Source of the DNA: Doris montereyensis
Taxonomy: Eukaryota; Mollusca; Gastropoda; Nudibranchia; Dorididae
Assembly: GCA_037039925.1 (NCBI GenBank)
Contig: JAXRKP010000213.1
Location: 113,501 to 177,500, forward strand
Direction of reading: 5' to 3'
Length of the DNA stretch: 64,000 nucleotides
In this document: positions 58,355 to 64,000 of the stretch, in pieces
How the letters are laid out: each line of letters opens with the position of its first letter
Numbering within the stretch: position 1 is the stretch's first letter
Notes under the pieces: generated by a model
Databases searched by the model: none
Told to the model about the DNA's origin: nothing
Seen by the model: only the letters and a program-made list of their open reading frames with translations
Program-made: the position numbers and the translations under genes

Positions 58355-59786
58355 TCTTTCTCCTTTCTCTCTTTTACGGCTACCCTGACCAAGTGGACAA
58401 TTGGTGGGCTTGCTGGCAGCTCCTGCTTCTTTCCTTTCACTTTATTCTCTCTCCTCTGTCATCCTGCTGCTGTTTTCCTTTTTAAATTCCCTGATATCAC
58501 CACGCACATGGTGGGCATGGTAAATTCTCATTAGGACATACAAACAAAGTAACAAACAAAGAAACCTCACTAAATGAATGACCTTTTTTTTCTTTTCTTC
58601 ATTGCTTATTGTGTTTTGGTGGGTCCACAGTTTATCTATGGGCGACTGGAGATTTGAACAGAGGTTGCGGGTTTGTGGACTCTGTTTGAGCGACAGGCAA
58701 CCATGTACGAAGACAAACTTGTGTCGCAGTCCAGTTACATTAAGAGTGGGTGAGGAATGTCAAGGTGCCTTGAAGTCTACAGTTTGCAGTCATTGTTTCG
58801 GTGTTGCTGTTGATGGTAGTCATTATACTATGAAAGTATCAAAATAAATAGTGATGATAACGATAAAGATGATAATAATGAAAAACAAAAATGATAATAA
58901 CGAGGATGGTATTGATGATAATTATGATATAATATTGAGATTTAAGATGGAGAATAAGAATAACAAAAAAGAATAATGATAGAAATATCACTTCTTGGCA
59001 ATGATTTGATCTTCTTCTTCTTCTTCTCCTCCTCCTTCTCCTTCTCCTCCTCCTCCTCTTCATGTCCTTCTCCTCCTTCTCCTCCTCCTCCTCCTCCTCC
59101 TCCTCCTCCTCCTTCATCCTCCTCGTCCTCCTCCTCCCTCTTCATCCTATTTCTTCTTGTTGGTCTTTTCTTCTTGTTTACCTTTTTGTTCTTTTTATTC
59201 TTTTTCTTCTGGGGAGGAGTCTTCTTGAGTTCAGTTCTTCTTCTTCTTCTTCTAAAAATCTGATTCGGAATTTCACAGATTTTGATCTTCTTATTTAAAG
59301 ACCCTTCTTCTGCACTACACTTTTTCCGGCTTCTGGGCACAAAACTGTCTCCATCAGCATATTATCTTCTTCTGGGGAATCTTCTTTTCTTGAAAATTCT
59401 TCTTCTAAGGAAAACAGAGAAAAAGCTTAAGGCCAAGCAAAACACCATACCTTCTTCTTCTTCTCCTCCTCCTCCTCCTACTTCTTTCCTCACCCTCCTC
59501 TTTCACCCTCCTCCTCCTCCTGTTCACTCCTCCTCCTCCTCCTTTTTAAAATTCACTCCTTCATTTTCTTCTTTCTTCTTCTGACAGGGTCACCTGTCAA
59601 TGTAAACTTTGTGATGAATTTCATCCTTGCATGAAATGATGACAACACTTTATTTACTCTATACGATTTTTCCCACTAGTTGAATGAAACTTTCTTCATT
59701 GCATCGTTCTCTTTATCTTTGCAGAAAAGCGTGACCGTAAAGGGAAGGAAGTGTGGAACAGTTACAAAGGTTGAGGAAAGGTCAAG
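41132..59786 (+). CDS. DENND1: DENN domain protein of the DENND1/connecdenn type (3' part beyond window)
   Basis: DENND1 proteins are guanine nucleotide exchange factors for Rab35 on clathrin-coated vesicles and endosomes. Thirteen plus-strand exon candidates keep phase through most of the gene and encode the upstream DENN module (FEVFLEIGKPD, RFPEAYDDKE, HFTFVLTDIDGMFRFGYCRH), the central DENN domain (CLPWCEVFFKMLDLLAEITN, SRNLTEYYNAVDPSNMMRIY, MLQERRIYMTSKKLSRLTAC, HWQHLFIPVLPAHLIDY, APMPYLIGVHSNLVE) and the start of the downstream part (SSHLKKNLKADIV). The order ERRI-LTACIH-LYPM.WQH..IPVLP-APMPYLIG.H is diagnostic of DENND1A/B/C; which paralogue is unclear. The first coding exon was not found, one exon has an extra base, the exon at 53903 loses frame, and the last candidate fits poorly. 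Confidence 0.9.
42006..43534 (-). mobile_element. Tc1/mariner transposon relic with intact inverted ends
   Basis: Inverted termini CTCACCACATTTAAAAACAC ACCACT (42006-42031) and the exact inverse at 43509-43534, next to TA dinucleotides. The 1529 bp size is normal for Tc1/mariner. It sits in the first recognised intron of DENND1, opposite in orientation. Confidence 0.85.
42300..43269 (-). pseudogene. Tc1-type transposase, inactivated
   Basis: From ATG at 43269: MLTLSHVKRNVAIGLVQEKF (helix-turn-helix region), later SRLLQRHDATD. After frameshifts come QQNNAHPHTARITMDVIRQQ with DLLDWPSYSPDMSP, then IEHLWDELGRRTYSN and finally CRLMRRRIQACLHSKEDHTS. NNAHPHTA and WP.YSPD..PIEHLWD are the DD34E-type catalytic landmarks. 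At least four frameshifts and several stops make it non-functional. Confidence 0.85.
43698..43741 (+). CDS. DENND1: DENND1 exon
   Basis: Acceptor GATATTTTAG, donor GTGATC. With one carried base it encodes DAFIIHRFPEAYDDK. (R/Q)FPE.Y.D(K/Q) is conserved in the family. Confidence 0.88.
44086..44135 (+). CDS. DENND1: DENND1 exon
   Basis: Encodes ETLMMIPKFAYPCETDS (last codon split). Acceptor TCATTTCAG, donor GTAAGT. It matches the (F)CFPF segment of vertebrate DENND1 in position. Confidence 0.88.
44225..44735. repeat. ~31-bp minisatellite in a DENND1 intron
   Basis: Copies of TCATTGATTTTCACCCATTG TCTCTAAACTTA. The array ends within ~25 bp of the next exon's acceptor at 44758. Confidence 0.93.
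44759..44866 (+). CDS. DENND1: DENND1 exon, end of the upstream DENN module
   Basis: SNVDHFTFVLTDIDGMFRFG, YCRHATGHQTCLCIL plus a split Ser codon. Acceptor CGTTCCATAG, donor GTATGT. FTFVLTDID..(R)FG(Y/F)CR is one of the strongest signatures of the family. Confidence 0.95.
45120..45285. repeat. TTATA pentanucleotide tract
   Basis: Repeats of ATTATATTAT with ATTACATTAC and GTTATGTTAT variants in a DENND1 intron. Confidence 0.95.
45481..45638 (+). CDS. DENND1: DENND1 exon, start of the central DENN domain (one extra base)
   Basis: Acceptor ATTCTACCAG. CLPWCEVFFKMLDLLAEITN, RSENNSVNDFLKATYAHEIP, then after removing one base near 45602 YKIPVTIVANED up to donor GTGAGT. As written the frame meets TGA at the end. 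With the correction the phase is 0 and joins the next exon cleanly, so the extra T in CCCCTTAC is the likely fault. Confidence 0.88.
45812..46005 (+). mobile_element. tRNA-derived SINE, family A (copy 4, truncated)
   Basis: GGGGACTTGGTAGTTCAGAG head and B-box GTAGTGGGTTCAAGCCCTGC, body to GTAGGCGGATCGACTTAAAG. The 3' half is missing. Confidence 0.75.
46292..46355. repeat. (AAT)n microsatellite
   Basis: About 21 AAT units, followed by the widely dispersed ACGTTTATTTATATAGCACC and CAAGGCGTTTTACAATCATG motif, a common tail of invertebrate repeats. Confidence 0.97.
46560..46780 (-). mobile_element. LINE fragment, reverse-transcriptase C terminus (second type)
   Basis: The minus frame reads RDQMALRSQDCNFLVVPKTK LRHFGDKTFRKN, after a frameshift RSFSSELSSTICETRD. 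LRS...LVVP..K....GD..F...AP.LWN.LP is the C-terminal RT region of CR1/Jockey-like elements. It ends within a few bases of the acceptor of the exon at 46786. Confidence 0.55.
46786..46839 (+). CDS. DENND1: DENND1 exon
   Basis: 18 codons, MFNFNSPDPNILPSIPSS, phase 0 on both sides. Acceptor GTCTCTTCCACAG, donor GTAAGT. (R)ELPSIPE(N) is the equivalent in vertebrate proteins. Confidence 0.88.
47640..47850 (-). mobile_element. tRNA-derived SINE, family C (copy 2)
   Basis: On the minus strand: CCGAGTGGTAAGGCTGCCAG head, TTGAGAAAGACACTTAAAAC, ATTTTCCTGCTCAACCCAGG TGCAAATCGGTAC core. The core matches the 801 and 63490 copies. Confidence 0.7.
47905..48245. repeat. ~45-bp minisatellite
   Basis: Copies of AAGTCCCAGTGTACTTGATC CAATTGATATGAGTAAAAAGT. 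Length differences come from the AGTAAAAAGTAAA linker. Confidence 0.92.
48246..48492 (-). mobile_element. tRNA-derived SINE, family B (copy 2)
   Basis: Minus strand: GCGCCTGACTGCCACCTTGG, GAGTTTGATTCCCAGTGCAG (B box), ATGCCTAGGTCTATTCAGAC, AGTAAAGGCGGCGTGGAAAA. Same family as 5059. It ends ~80 bp before a DENND1 exon. Confidence 0.8.
48574..48635 (+). CDS. DENND1: DENND1 exon
   Basis: RNLTEYYNAVDPSNMMRIYA plus a split Cys codon. Acceptor TTTCTTTTCAG, donor GTAAGT. RNLTEYF.AVD..NM..(L/I)YA is a diagnostic DENND1 stretch. Confidence 0.95.
49300..50012. repeat. ~58-bp minisatellite
   Basis: About eleven copies of GGAAATGACATTGAATAATA, TTTAAAGCCCCATAGGAACA, AAGACCAGACAAATACAA from ~49375. It ends against a SINE. 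Confidence 0.95.
50022..50390 (+). mobile_element. tRNA-derived SINE, family A (copy 5, full length with tail)
   Basis: CTTGGTAGTCCAGAGGCAAG head, GGTTCAAGCCCC B box, GGAGGTCCTGTGTGCAGATC body and a clear (AAATC)n tail at 50350-50385. This is the best copy for defining the family's 3' end. Confidence 0.88.
50591..50689 (+). CDS. DENND1: DENND1 exon
   Basis: MLQERRIYMTSKKLSRLTAC, IHAAEALLYPMH plus a split Trp codon. Acceptor TTTTTTTCAG, donor GTTGGT (a weaker donor). (M)L.ERRI...S.KLS.LTACIH...LYPM.W is the centre of the cDENN domain. Confidence 0.96.
50800..51515. repeat. ~36-bp minisatellite
   Basis: Copies of CATTTTTCCAGTAGCTATAC TAGTTGACATTACATG, with an older variant (GCAACACTAGTTCATG) at the left. 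Confidence 0.95.
51527..51652 (+). mobile_element. Short dispersed element, family D (plus copy 1)
   Basis: TGGACAGTTGGCGGCTGCGG, pyrimidine-rich middle, CTCTTAATTCACCCTGAGAT, AATGGTGGATGGGGGGGTAA. This copy shows the 5' head (CAGTTGGC..GCTGGTA) most clearly. A lone head also occurs at 50436-50475. Confidence 0.78.
51742..51792 (+). CDS. DENND1: DENND1 exon
   Basis: Completes Trp, then QHLFIPVLPAHLIDYI and a split Ser codon. Acceptor CACCTTGCAG, donor GTAAGT. WQH..IPVLP.HL.DY is conserved throughout the family. Confidence 0.95.
51830..52290. mobile_element. AAT/GAT tract followed by a dispersed repeat body
   Basis: Interrupted AATGATAAT repeats (51835-51990), then GGGAGTTCCACATCCGAGGG GCGGCATGAGAGAAGGCTTT, a motif common to dispersed invertebrate repeats. 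No intact coding frame. Confidence 0.55.
52378..52423 (+). CDS. DENND1: DENND1 exon
   Basis: SAPMPYLIGVHSNLVE, acceptor AAATGTCTTTCAG, donor GTTGGT, ending in phase 0. APMPYLIG.H is invariant in DENND1 proteins. Confidence 0.95.
52515..53640. repeat. Large TC-rich microsatellite block
   Basis: Over 1.1 kb of CT, CCCT, GTCT and ATCT repeats with a duplicated internal segment (~52680-52990 resembles ~53170-53420). The three ~400-residue Ser/Leu frames are artefacts. Confidence 0.98.
53903..53970 (+). CDS. DENND1: DENND1 exon with uncertain 3' end
   Basis: KLKINRVDVADAVIVDLDAN TRE after acceptor GCTGAATTTAG. The frame then meets TGA. Family proteins continue with a DD(L/F)(Q/E)S-like segment, and one base later the sequence does read DDFES, so an indel at ~53971 is likely. 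No donor is evident: within 30 bp the sequence becomes a minisatellite. GTGACG at 53971 is a possible but poor donor. Confidence 0.75.
53985..54800. repeat. ~40-bp minisatellite abutting a DENND1 exon
   Basis: Copies of GCCATTTATTTATCTGTAGA GACAGAGGATGTGGTAGGCA, very irregular in length, with fragments mixed into the following dispersed repeat up to ~54870. Confidence 0.9.
54815..55740. mobile_element. Dispersed repeat, paired with 36745-37600 (copy 2)
   Basis: Same orientation as copy 1. The 3' half (55150-55740) aligns well, including TGTTTTCACAGCAATGCACA and CAATGATGTAGGATGACTTT. The 5' half is interrupted by minisatellite units. Confidence 0.65.
55738..55845 (+). mobile_element. SINE family A fragment
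   Basis: TTTAAGCCCCCACCAGGTTG, CTAGTCCCATCGGCAGAGAT: the middle of the family A consensus, lacking head and tail. Confidence 0.55.
56274..56520. repeat. Foldback (hairpin) element, ~95 bp arms
   Basis: Left arm ACTTTAGCGGAGTAAAATAA, GTGGGTCAAATTTGTAC, GTCAGTATCGGCTCAGGTCT, TTTAGAGATGAGACGG. Right arm CCGTCTCATCTCTAAAGGTA, GACCTAAGCCGATGCTGATA, CAAATTTGACCCATTTTATT. Outer ends ACAATTTGGGTAATTTT and CACAATTTG also oppose. The loop is ~55 bp. A MITE-sized palindrome in a DENND1 intron. Confidence 0.85.
56521..57661. other. DENND1 intron sequence, nothing recognised
   Basis: AT-rich without repeats of note. A short exon encoding the missing ~14 residues between NTRE and SSHLKK would be expected somewhere in 53971-57661, but none could be picked with confidence. 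Confidence 0.5.
57662..57770 (+). CDS. DENND1: DENND1 exon, downstream DENN part
   Basis: SSHLKKNLKADIVRNSMLKD, GDAISKAFLHALVRLI plus one base. Acceptor CCGAATTTCAG, donor GTCAGT. It corresponds to SSLKNRLKK...GDGVARAFLKAQ in vertebrate DENND1A. Confidence 0.82.
58092..58285 (+). mobile_element. Short dispersed element, family D (plus copy 2, expanded)
   Basis: CTGCTGGTAGGTTCTACTCT head, a pyrimidine-rich middle enlarged by CTTTCAC repeats, AAATTCACCCTTTT and ATATGGTGGATGGGGTAAAT end. Confidence 0.6.
58393..58540 (+). mobile_element. Short dispersed element, family D (plus copy 3)
   Basis: GTGGACAATTGGTGGGCTTG CTGGCAGCTCCTGCTTCTTT, then TTAAATTCCCTGATATCACC and CATGGTGGGCATGGTAAATT. A CT microsatellite (58315-58350) lies between this and the previous copy. 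Confidence 0.7.
58860..59590. repeat. CTC/CTT-rich tract with ATG-type repeats
   Basis: GATAATAATG-type repeats (58850-58960), then CTCCTCCTC and TTCTTCTTC blocks (59010-59580). Long frames here are compositional. No exon is assigned, although TTCTGACAG at ~59586 is a fair acceptor. Confidence 0.85.
59725..59786 (+). CDS. Possible DENND1 exon
   Basis: Good splice sites (TTTATCTTTGCAG and GTGAGT). In the phase set by the 57662 exon it reads EKRDRKGKEVWNSYKG and then TGA. This does not resemble the (S/D)YR.AL(K/R) segment expected next, so it may be an alternative terminal exon, a frame-damaged exon or a false positive. Confidence 0.3.
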
Positions 59787-59974
59787 GTGAGTGTACAGCA
59801 TGGGTGTGTTCATTCCTGTTACAGATGATAACGTTTGATAAAATTGTCCTACTTTATGTTTACCATGAGTGTAGTGTACACAGAATAAGATAAGAAAAAA
59901 CTCTGTGTCCTGATTTAGTCTTCCTCTTACAACATCACCTCCATGCTCACTTAGGTTGTTGTAACAAATTCTCT

Positions 59975-61725
59975 GTTTCTATTGTGATGATGTTTCTATT
60001 GTGATGTTTCTATTGTGGTATTGTTTCTATTGTGATGTTTCTATTGTGATGTTGTTTCTATTGTGATGATGTTTTATTGTGATGTTTCTATTGTGGTGTT
60101 TTCTATTCTGTTGTTTCTATTGTGATGTTTCTATTCTTGATGTTGTTTCTATTCTTGATCTTTTCTTTTGTTATTTTCTATTGTGATGCTGTTTTCTATT
60201 GTGATGTTTCTATTGTGATGTTTCTATTGTGATGTTTCTATTGTGATGTTTCTATTGTGATGTTGTTTCTATTGTGATGTTTCTATTGTGATTTGTTTCT
60301 TTTGTGTTGTTTCTATTGTGATGTTGTTTCTATTGTGATGAATTTGTTTCTGAAATGATGATGTTTCTATTGTGATGTTGTTTCCCACTAGTTTGTGATC
60401 GTTTCTATTGTGATGTTGTTTCTATTGTGATATTTCTATTGTGATGTTGTTTCTATTGTGATGTTTCTATTGTGATGTTGTTTCTGTGTGATGTTTTCTA
60501 TTGTGGATGTTTTTTCTATTGTGATGTTGTTTCTATTGTGATGTTTCTATTGTGATGTTTCTATTGTGATGTTGTTTCTATTGTGATGTTGTTTCTATTG
60601 TGGTGTTGTTTCTGTTGTGATGTTGTTTCTATTGTTGATGTTTCTATTGTGATGTTGTTTCTATTGTGATGTTGTTTCTATTTTGTGATGTTGTTTCTAT
60701 TGTGATGTTTCTATTGTGATGTTGTTTCTTTTGTGTTGTTTCTATTGTGATGTTGTTTCTATTGTGATGTTGTTTCTATTGTGATGTTGTTTCTATTGTG
60801 ATGTTTCTATTGGTGATGTTTCTATTGTGATGTTTCTATTGTGATGATGTTTCTATTTGTGTTGTTTCTATTGTGATGTTGTTTTTTTGTGATGTTTCTA
60901 TTGTGGTGTTGTTTCTTTTTGTGATGTTTCTATTGCTGATGTTGTGATGTTTTTCTATGTTGTTTCTTTTGATGTTTTCATTGTGGTGTTGTTTCTATTG
61001 TGATGTTTCTATTGTGATGTTGTTTCTTTTGTGATGTTTCTATTGTGATATTGCTTTCTTTTTGTGATTTCTAATGTGGTGTTGTTTCTATTGTGATGAT
61101 GTTTCTATTGTGATGTTTCTTTTGTGATGTTTCTATTGTGATGTTGTTTCTATTGTGATGTTTCTATTGTGATTGATGTTTCTATTGTGAAGTATCTATT
61201 GTGAGGTTGCTTCTATTGTGATGTTTGATGTTTCTATTGTGATGATGTTTCTATTGTGATGATGTTTCTATTGTGATGTTGTTTCTATTGTGATGATGTT
61301 TCTATTGTGAATCTATCTGTGATGTTTTCTATTGTGATGATGTTTCTATTGTGATGTTGTTTCTATTGTGATGTTGTTTTATTGTGATGATGTTTCTATT
61401 GTGATAATGTTTCTATTGTGATAATGTTTCTATTGTGATGTCGTTTCCCATTGTGATAACGTTTCTATTTGTGATGATGTTTCTATTGTGATGATGTTTC
61501 TATTGTGATGTTGTTTCTATTGTGATGATGTTTCTATTGTGATGATGTTTCCATTGTGATAATGTTTCTATTGTGATGATGTTTCTATTGTGATGATGTT
61601 TCTATTGTGATGATGTTTCTATTGTGATGTTGTTTCTATTGTGATGATGTTTCTGTGCTGATGTTGTTTCTATTGTGATGATGTTTCTATTGTGATGATG
61701 TTTCTATTGTGATGTTGTGGTTCGG
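59975..61725. repeat. 15-18 bp minisatellite, ~100 copies
   Basis: TTTCTATTGTGATG with TT or A.TG linkers, 1.75 kb. The right part favours GATGATG and the left GATGTTG, so amplification was regional. Confidence 0.97.
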
Positions 61726-61850
61726 TTGGCAGGTGTTAGGTTCTACTCTAGTCTCTCACTTTAAATTTCTCTCTTTCATCTTGCTGATTCGTCTCAATTC
61801 ACCCTGAGATTGAGGCTTACGATGGGCGGGGTAAGTTTCAACAAAAGCTA
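61725..61850 (+). mobile_element. Short dispersed element, family D (plus copy 4)
   Basis: GGTTGGCAGGTGTTAGGTTC, CTCTTTCATCTTGCTGATTC, CTCAATTCACCCTGAGATTG, ACGATGGGCGGGGTAAGTTT. It sits at the right edge of the minisatellite. Confidence 0.72.
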
Positions 61851-62029
61851 TAGTGGGGTTTGATTATCTATAAATATTGCATCCATAGAAGAATTATTTA
61901 TTAATGTTTCATCATCAGCTTTGAAGTTACCCTTTCATCATTATCATCATCATTTATCTTTTGTCATACCCCCATTAGGATTTCCATAAATACATATTTT
62001 TCTTCTATTTCTTGCTTTTTTCTTTTCTT

Positions 62030-62468
62030 CTCCTGCTTCTCTTTTCTTATTCTTGTTCATTTTCTCCTTCTCCTCCTTCTCCTGCTTCTGCTTCTGCTTC
62101 TGCTTCTCCTTCTTCTTCTTCTTCTTCTTCTTCTTCTTCTTCTTCTTCTTCTTCTTCTTCTTCTTCTTCTTCTTCTTCTTCTTCTTCTTCTTCTTCTTCT
62201 TCTTCTTCTTCTTCTTCTTCTTCTTCTTCTTCTTCTTCTTCTTCTTCTTCTTCTTCTTCTTCTTCTTCTTCTTCTTCTTCTTCTTCTTCTTCTTCTTCTT
62301 CTTCTTCTTCTTCTTCTTCTTCTTCTTCTTCTTCTTCTTCTTCTTCTTCTTCTTCTTCTTTTTCTTCTTCTTCTTCCTCCTTCTTCTTCTTCTTCTTCTT
62401 CTTTTTCTTCTTCTTCTTCTTCTTCTTCCTTCTCTTCTTCTTCTTCCTTCTATTCTTCCTCATCTTCT

Positions 62469-62499
<31 letters not shown>

Positions 62500-62660
62500 T
62501 TTCTTCCTCCTCCTTCCTCCTCCTCCTCTTTCTCCTCCTCCTCTTTCTCCTCCTCCTCTTCTTCCTCGTCTCCTTTCTCCTCCCCCTTCCTCCTCTTCCT
62601 CTTCTACCTCATATTCCTACTGCTGCTCCAATTCTTACCCTGATTCTTCAAACTTTTTTT
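62030..62660. repeat. (TTC)n microsatellite and CTC-rich flank
   Basis: About 250 bp of uninterrupted TTC from ~62110, then CTTCCTCCTCC variants. Poly-Ser, poly-Phe and poly-Glu frames are artefacts. Confidence 0.98.
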
Positions 62661-62714
62661 TTATCTTCCTTCGAAGCTTCTTCCTTGATCGCCTTCTCCC
62701 TCTACTTTCATCTT

Positions 62715-62751
62715 GATCATTATTATCATCATCATCATCATCATTCTCACA

Positions 62752-62810
<59 letters not shown>

Positions 62811-62985
62811 TATCATCATGATGATGATAATCATTATTGTCACCACAGCCACCACAAAATCATCATCATTGTCATTAGCATCATTATCAGCACCTTTGCT
62901 ATAATCATGATTATAATTAGCATTCTCTTTTCTATCATCATCATCATCACCATCATCAATATCACCATCACCATCACCATTATCG
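62715..62985. repeat. (TCA)n microsatellite
   Basis: ATCATCATC blocks with variants in ~270 bp. Poly-His, poly-Ile and poly-Met frames are artefacts. Confidence 0.97.
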
Positions 62986-63494
62986 TGCAACTGAAGTCAT
63001 AATTTTCCAGTCACTCACCCATTCTGTCTCTCCTTCTGTCATCCTGGCTTCTTGTGCTGTCTTCAACGCCAATATCTCGTTGTTGTTGTTGTTGTTGTTG
63101 TTCCTTGTTCCTTGCATGTCCAAACTTATACAATCCAATTACAATCTCTGTTTTCTAGTTCATGTCACCGAAAACCAAGGTATTTCATCACCCCTACCCC
63201 CGACACATCTTTACTGCTTTCATTCACATTGTAACACGACTATAACAATTGTATCGTTTTGTAATATAAAGGAACTTGATTGCGGTCATTTTTAAGAGCT
63301 CTTCAGTGCGGATGAAAAAAACAACAACTGGTAACTACAGAAAGTTTGTTTTTTTTGAGAAAGTTGGGTTTTTTGTTGTTTTATTTTTACTTGTGGTTAG
63401 AGTGAAAACTTAAGCTGCAGCAACATCAAAAGCAAAGAAACAAACAAAAAAAAACAACGGCCAAAGAAATCTCACAAACATGGTAGCTAAGCCG

Positions 63495-63680
63495 AAGAAA
63501 TGGCGTCATTGGCCTAGTGGTGAAGCTGCTGGATTTAAGATCGGAGATGTTGGGTTCGAATCCAGCATTGTCTTCCTTGGGAAGGACACACCTAAGACAC
63601 ATTTTCCTCGTGACCCAGCACCGTCTAATGTCCCCACAAGGGCTGATGTTCGACGCCTGTTTTGCTTCCTACTATAGAAA
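63495..63680 (+). mobile_element. tRNA-derived SINE, family C (copy 3)
   Basis: GGCCTAGTGGTGAAGCTGCTG (A-box-like), GTTGGGTTCGAATCCAGCAT (B box), CCTTGGGAAGGACACACCTA, CACATTTTCCTCGTGACCCA core. Confidence 0.75.
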
Positions 63681-63711
63681 CTAGGATAAGTTGTAGAGAG
63701 GTGTTGTAGGA

Positions 63712-63985
63712 AACCGTAGTGGTGTAAGTTTGTTTATCACAAGGACGCTGGTTCAAAAAACCCATGGCTACTCAGGAGGGTTCTTATTTCACAACTTTGG
63801 AATCTTCAGAAAGACACTTCACTCTGTCTTCCTCACTCGACTCCAGGTGTGAATGAGCCCAGCCATAGATAGAAAGACCTTGTCAGAGTGTTAGCACAGA
63901 GCGCCTAACAAGCTGTTGTACCTAATATGCTCCCGGGGAGTTGAGAAGGACTTTGAATGAGATGGCCTGCTGGGGGACAAACGAT
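63712..63985 (+). mobile_element. SINE with a related core, divergent head
   Basis: GGACGCTGGTTCAAAAAACCC (B-box-like), CAGAAAGACACTTCACTCTG, CTTCCTCACTCGACTCCAGG core, then GAGCGCCTAACAAGCTGTTG. It shares the family C core but not its head. It may continue past the window end. Confidence 0.6.
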
Positions 63986-64000
63986 GTACAGTTGGTGAGC

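Noticed and set aside
58578..58847. A 90-residue Cys-containing frame after a fair acceptor (GGTCCACAG)
   Set aside because: No family motif, no donor at a sensible position and no phase agreement with DENND1; kept out as an unsupported frame.
62012..62716. Poly-Ser/Phe/Leu open frames and a poly-Glu frame on the other strand
   Set aside because: Compositional products of the TTC tract.

Overview
The window is animal nuclear DNA: AT-rich, with split genes using GT-AG introns, several SINE families, DNA-transposon relics and an unusually heavy load of minisatellites. The repeat types and the two conserved genes fit an invertebrate, plausibly a mollusc or other lophotrochozoan, but the species cannot be named from the sequence. 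There are no prokaryotic features. Most long open frames are translations of simple repeats.

Two conserved genes can be read exon by exon. (1) EIF3G, translation initiation factor 3 subunit G, lies on the minus strand from a ten-base first coding exon at 33086 to a stop codon at 10312, in ten coding exons. It carries the zinc knuckle (CRICKGDHWTTKC) and the RRM. (2) A DENND1/connecdenn-type DENN-domain Rab GEF lies on the plus strand from 41132 to at least 57770 and runs out of the window. Its first coding exon was not found, so the two genes are probably head to head across 33.1-41.1 kb. Several exons in both genes carry single-base indels, often in homopolymers. Splice sites and codons are otherwise intact, which points to sequence error rather than pseudogenes.

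The most striking element is EIF3G intron 8 (11394-21184). It holds 14 full-length tandem copies, plus 3 remnants, of a ~136 nt unit spaced ~0.45-0.8 kb apart. Read in the EIF3G sense, the unit is a textbook H/ACA box snoRNA: hairpin, H box (ACATTA), hairpin, ACA box and three 3' nucleotides. Both pseudouridylation pockets lie 16 nt upstream of their boxes. The ACA is kept in all 16 copies that retain the 3' end, and some stems show paired compensatory changes. This looks like an undescribed snoRNA paralogue array hosted by a translation-factor gene.

Layout: 1-3190 minisatellites and a SINE; 3.2-10.3 kb SINEs, minisatellites, a TTAA-flanked piggyBac-like element and a foldback; 10.3-33.1 kb EIF3G, with the snoRNA array, MITEs and a MULE-like long-TIR element in its introns; 33.1-41.1 kb intergenic repeats, including a 1.35 kb 40-bp minisatellite and a TAAG tract; 41.1-59.8 kb DENND1, with a Tc1/mariner relic, LINE fragments and a minisatellite in many introns; 59.9-64 kb a 1.7 kb minisatellite, TTC and TCA tracts and terminal SINEs.
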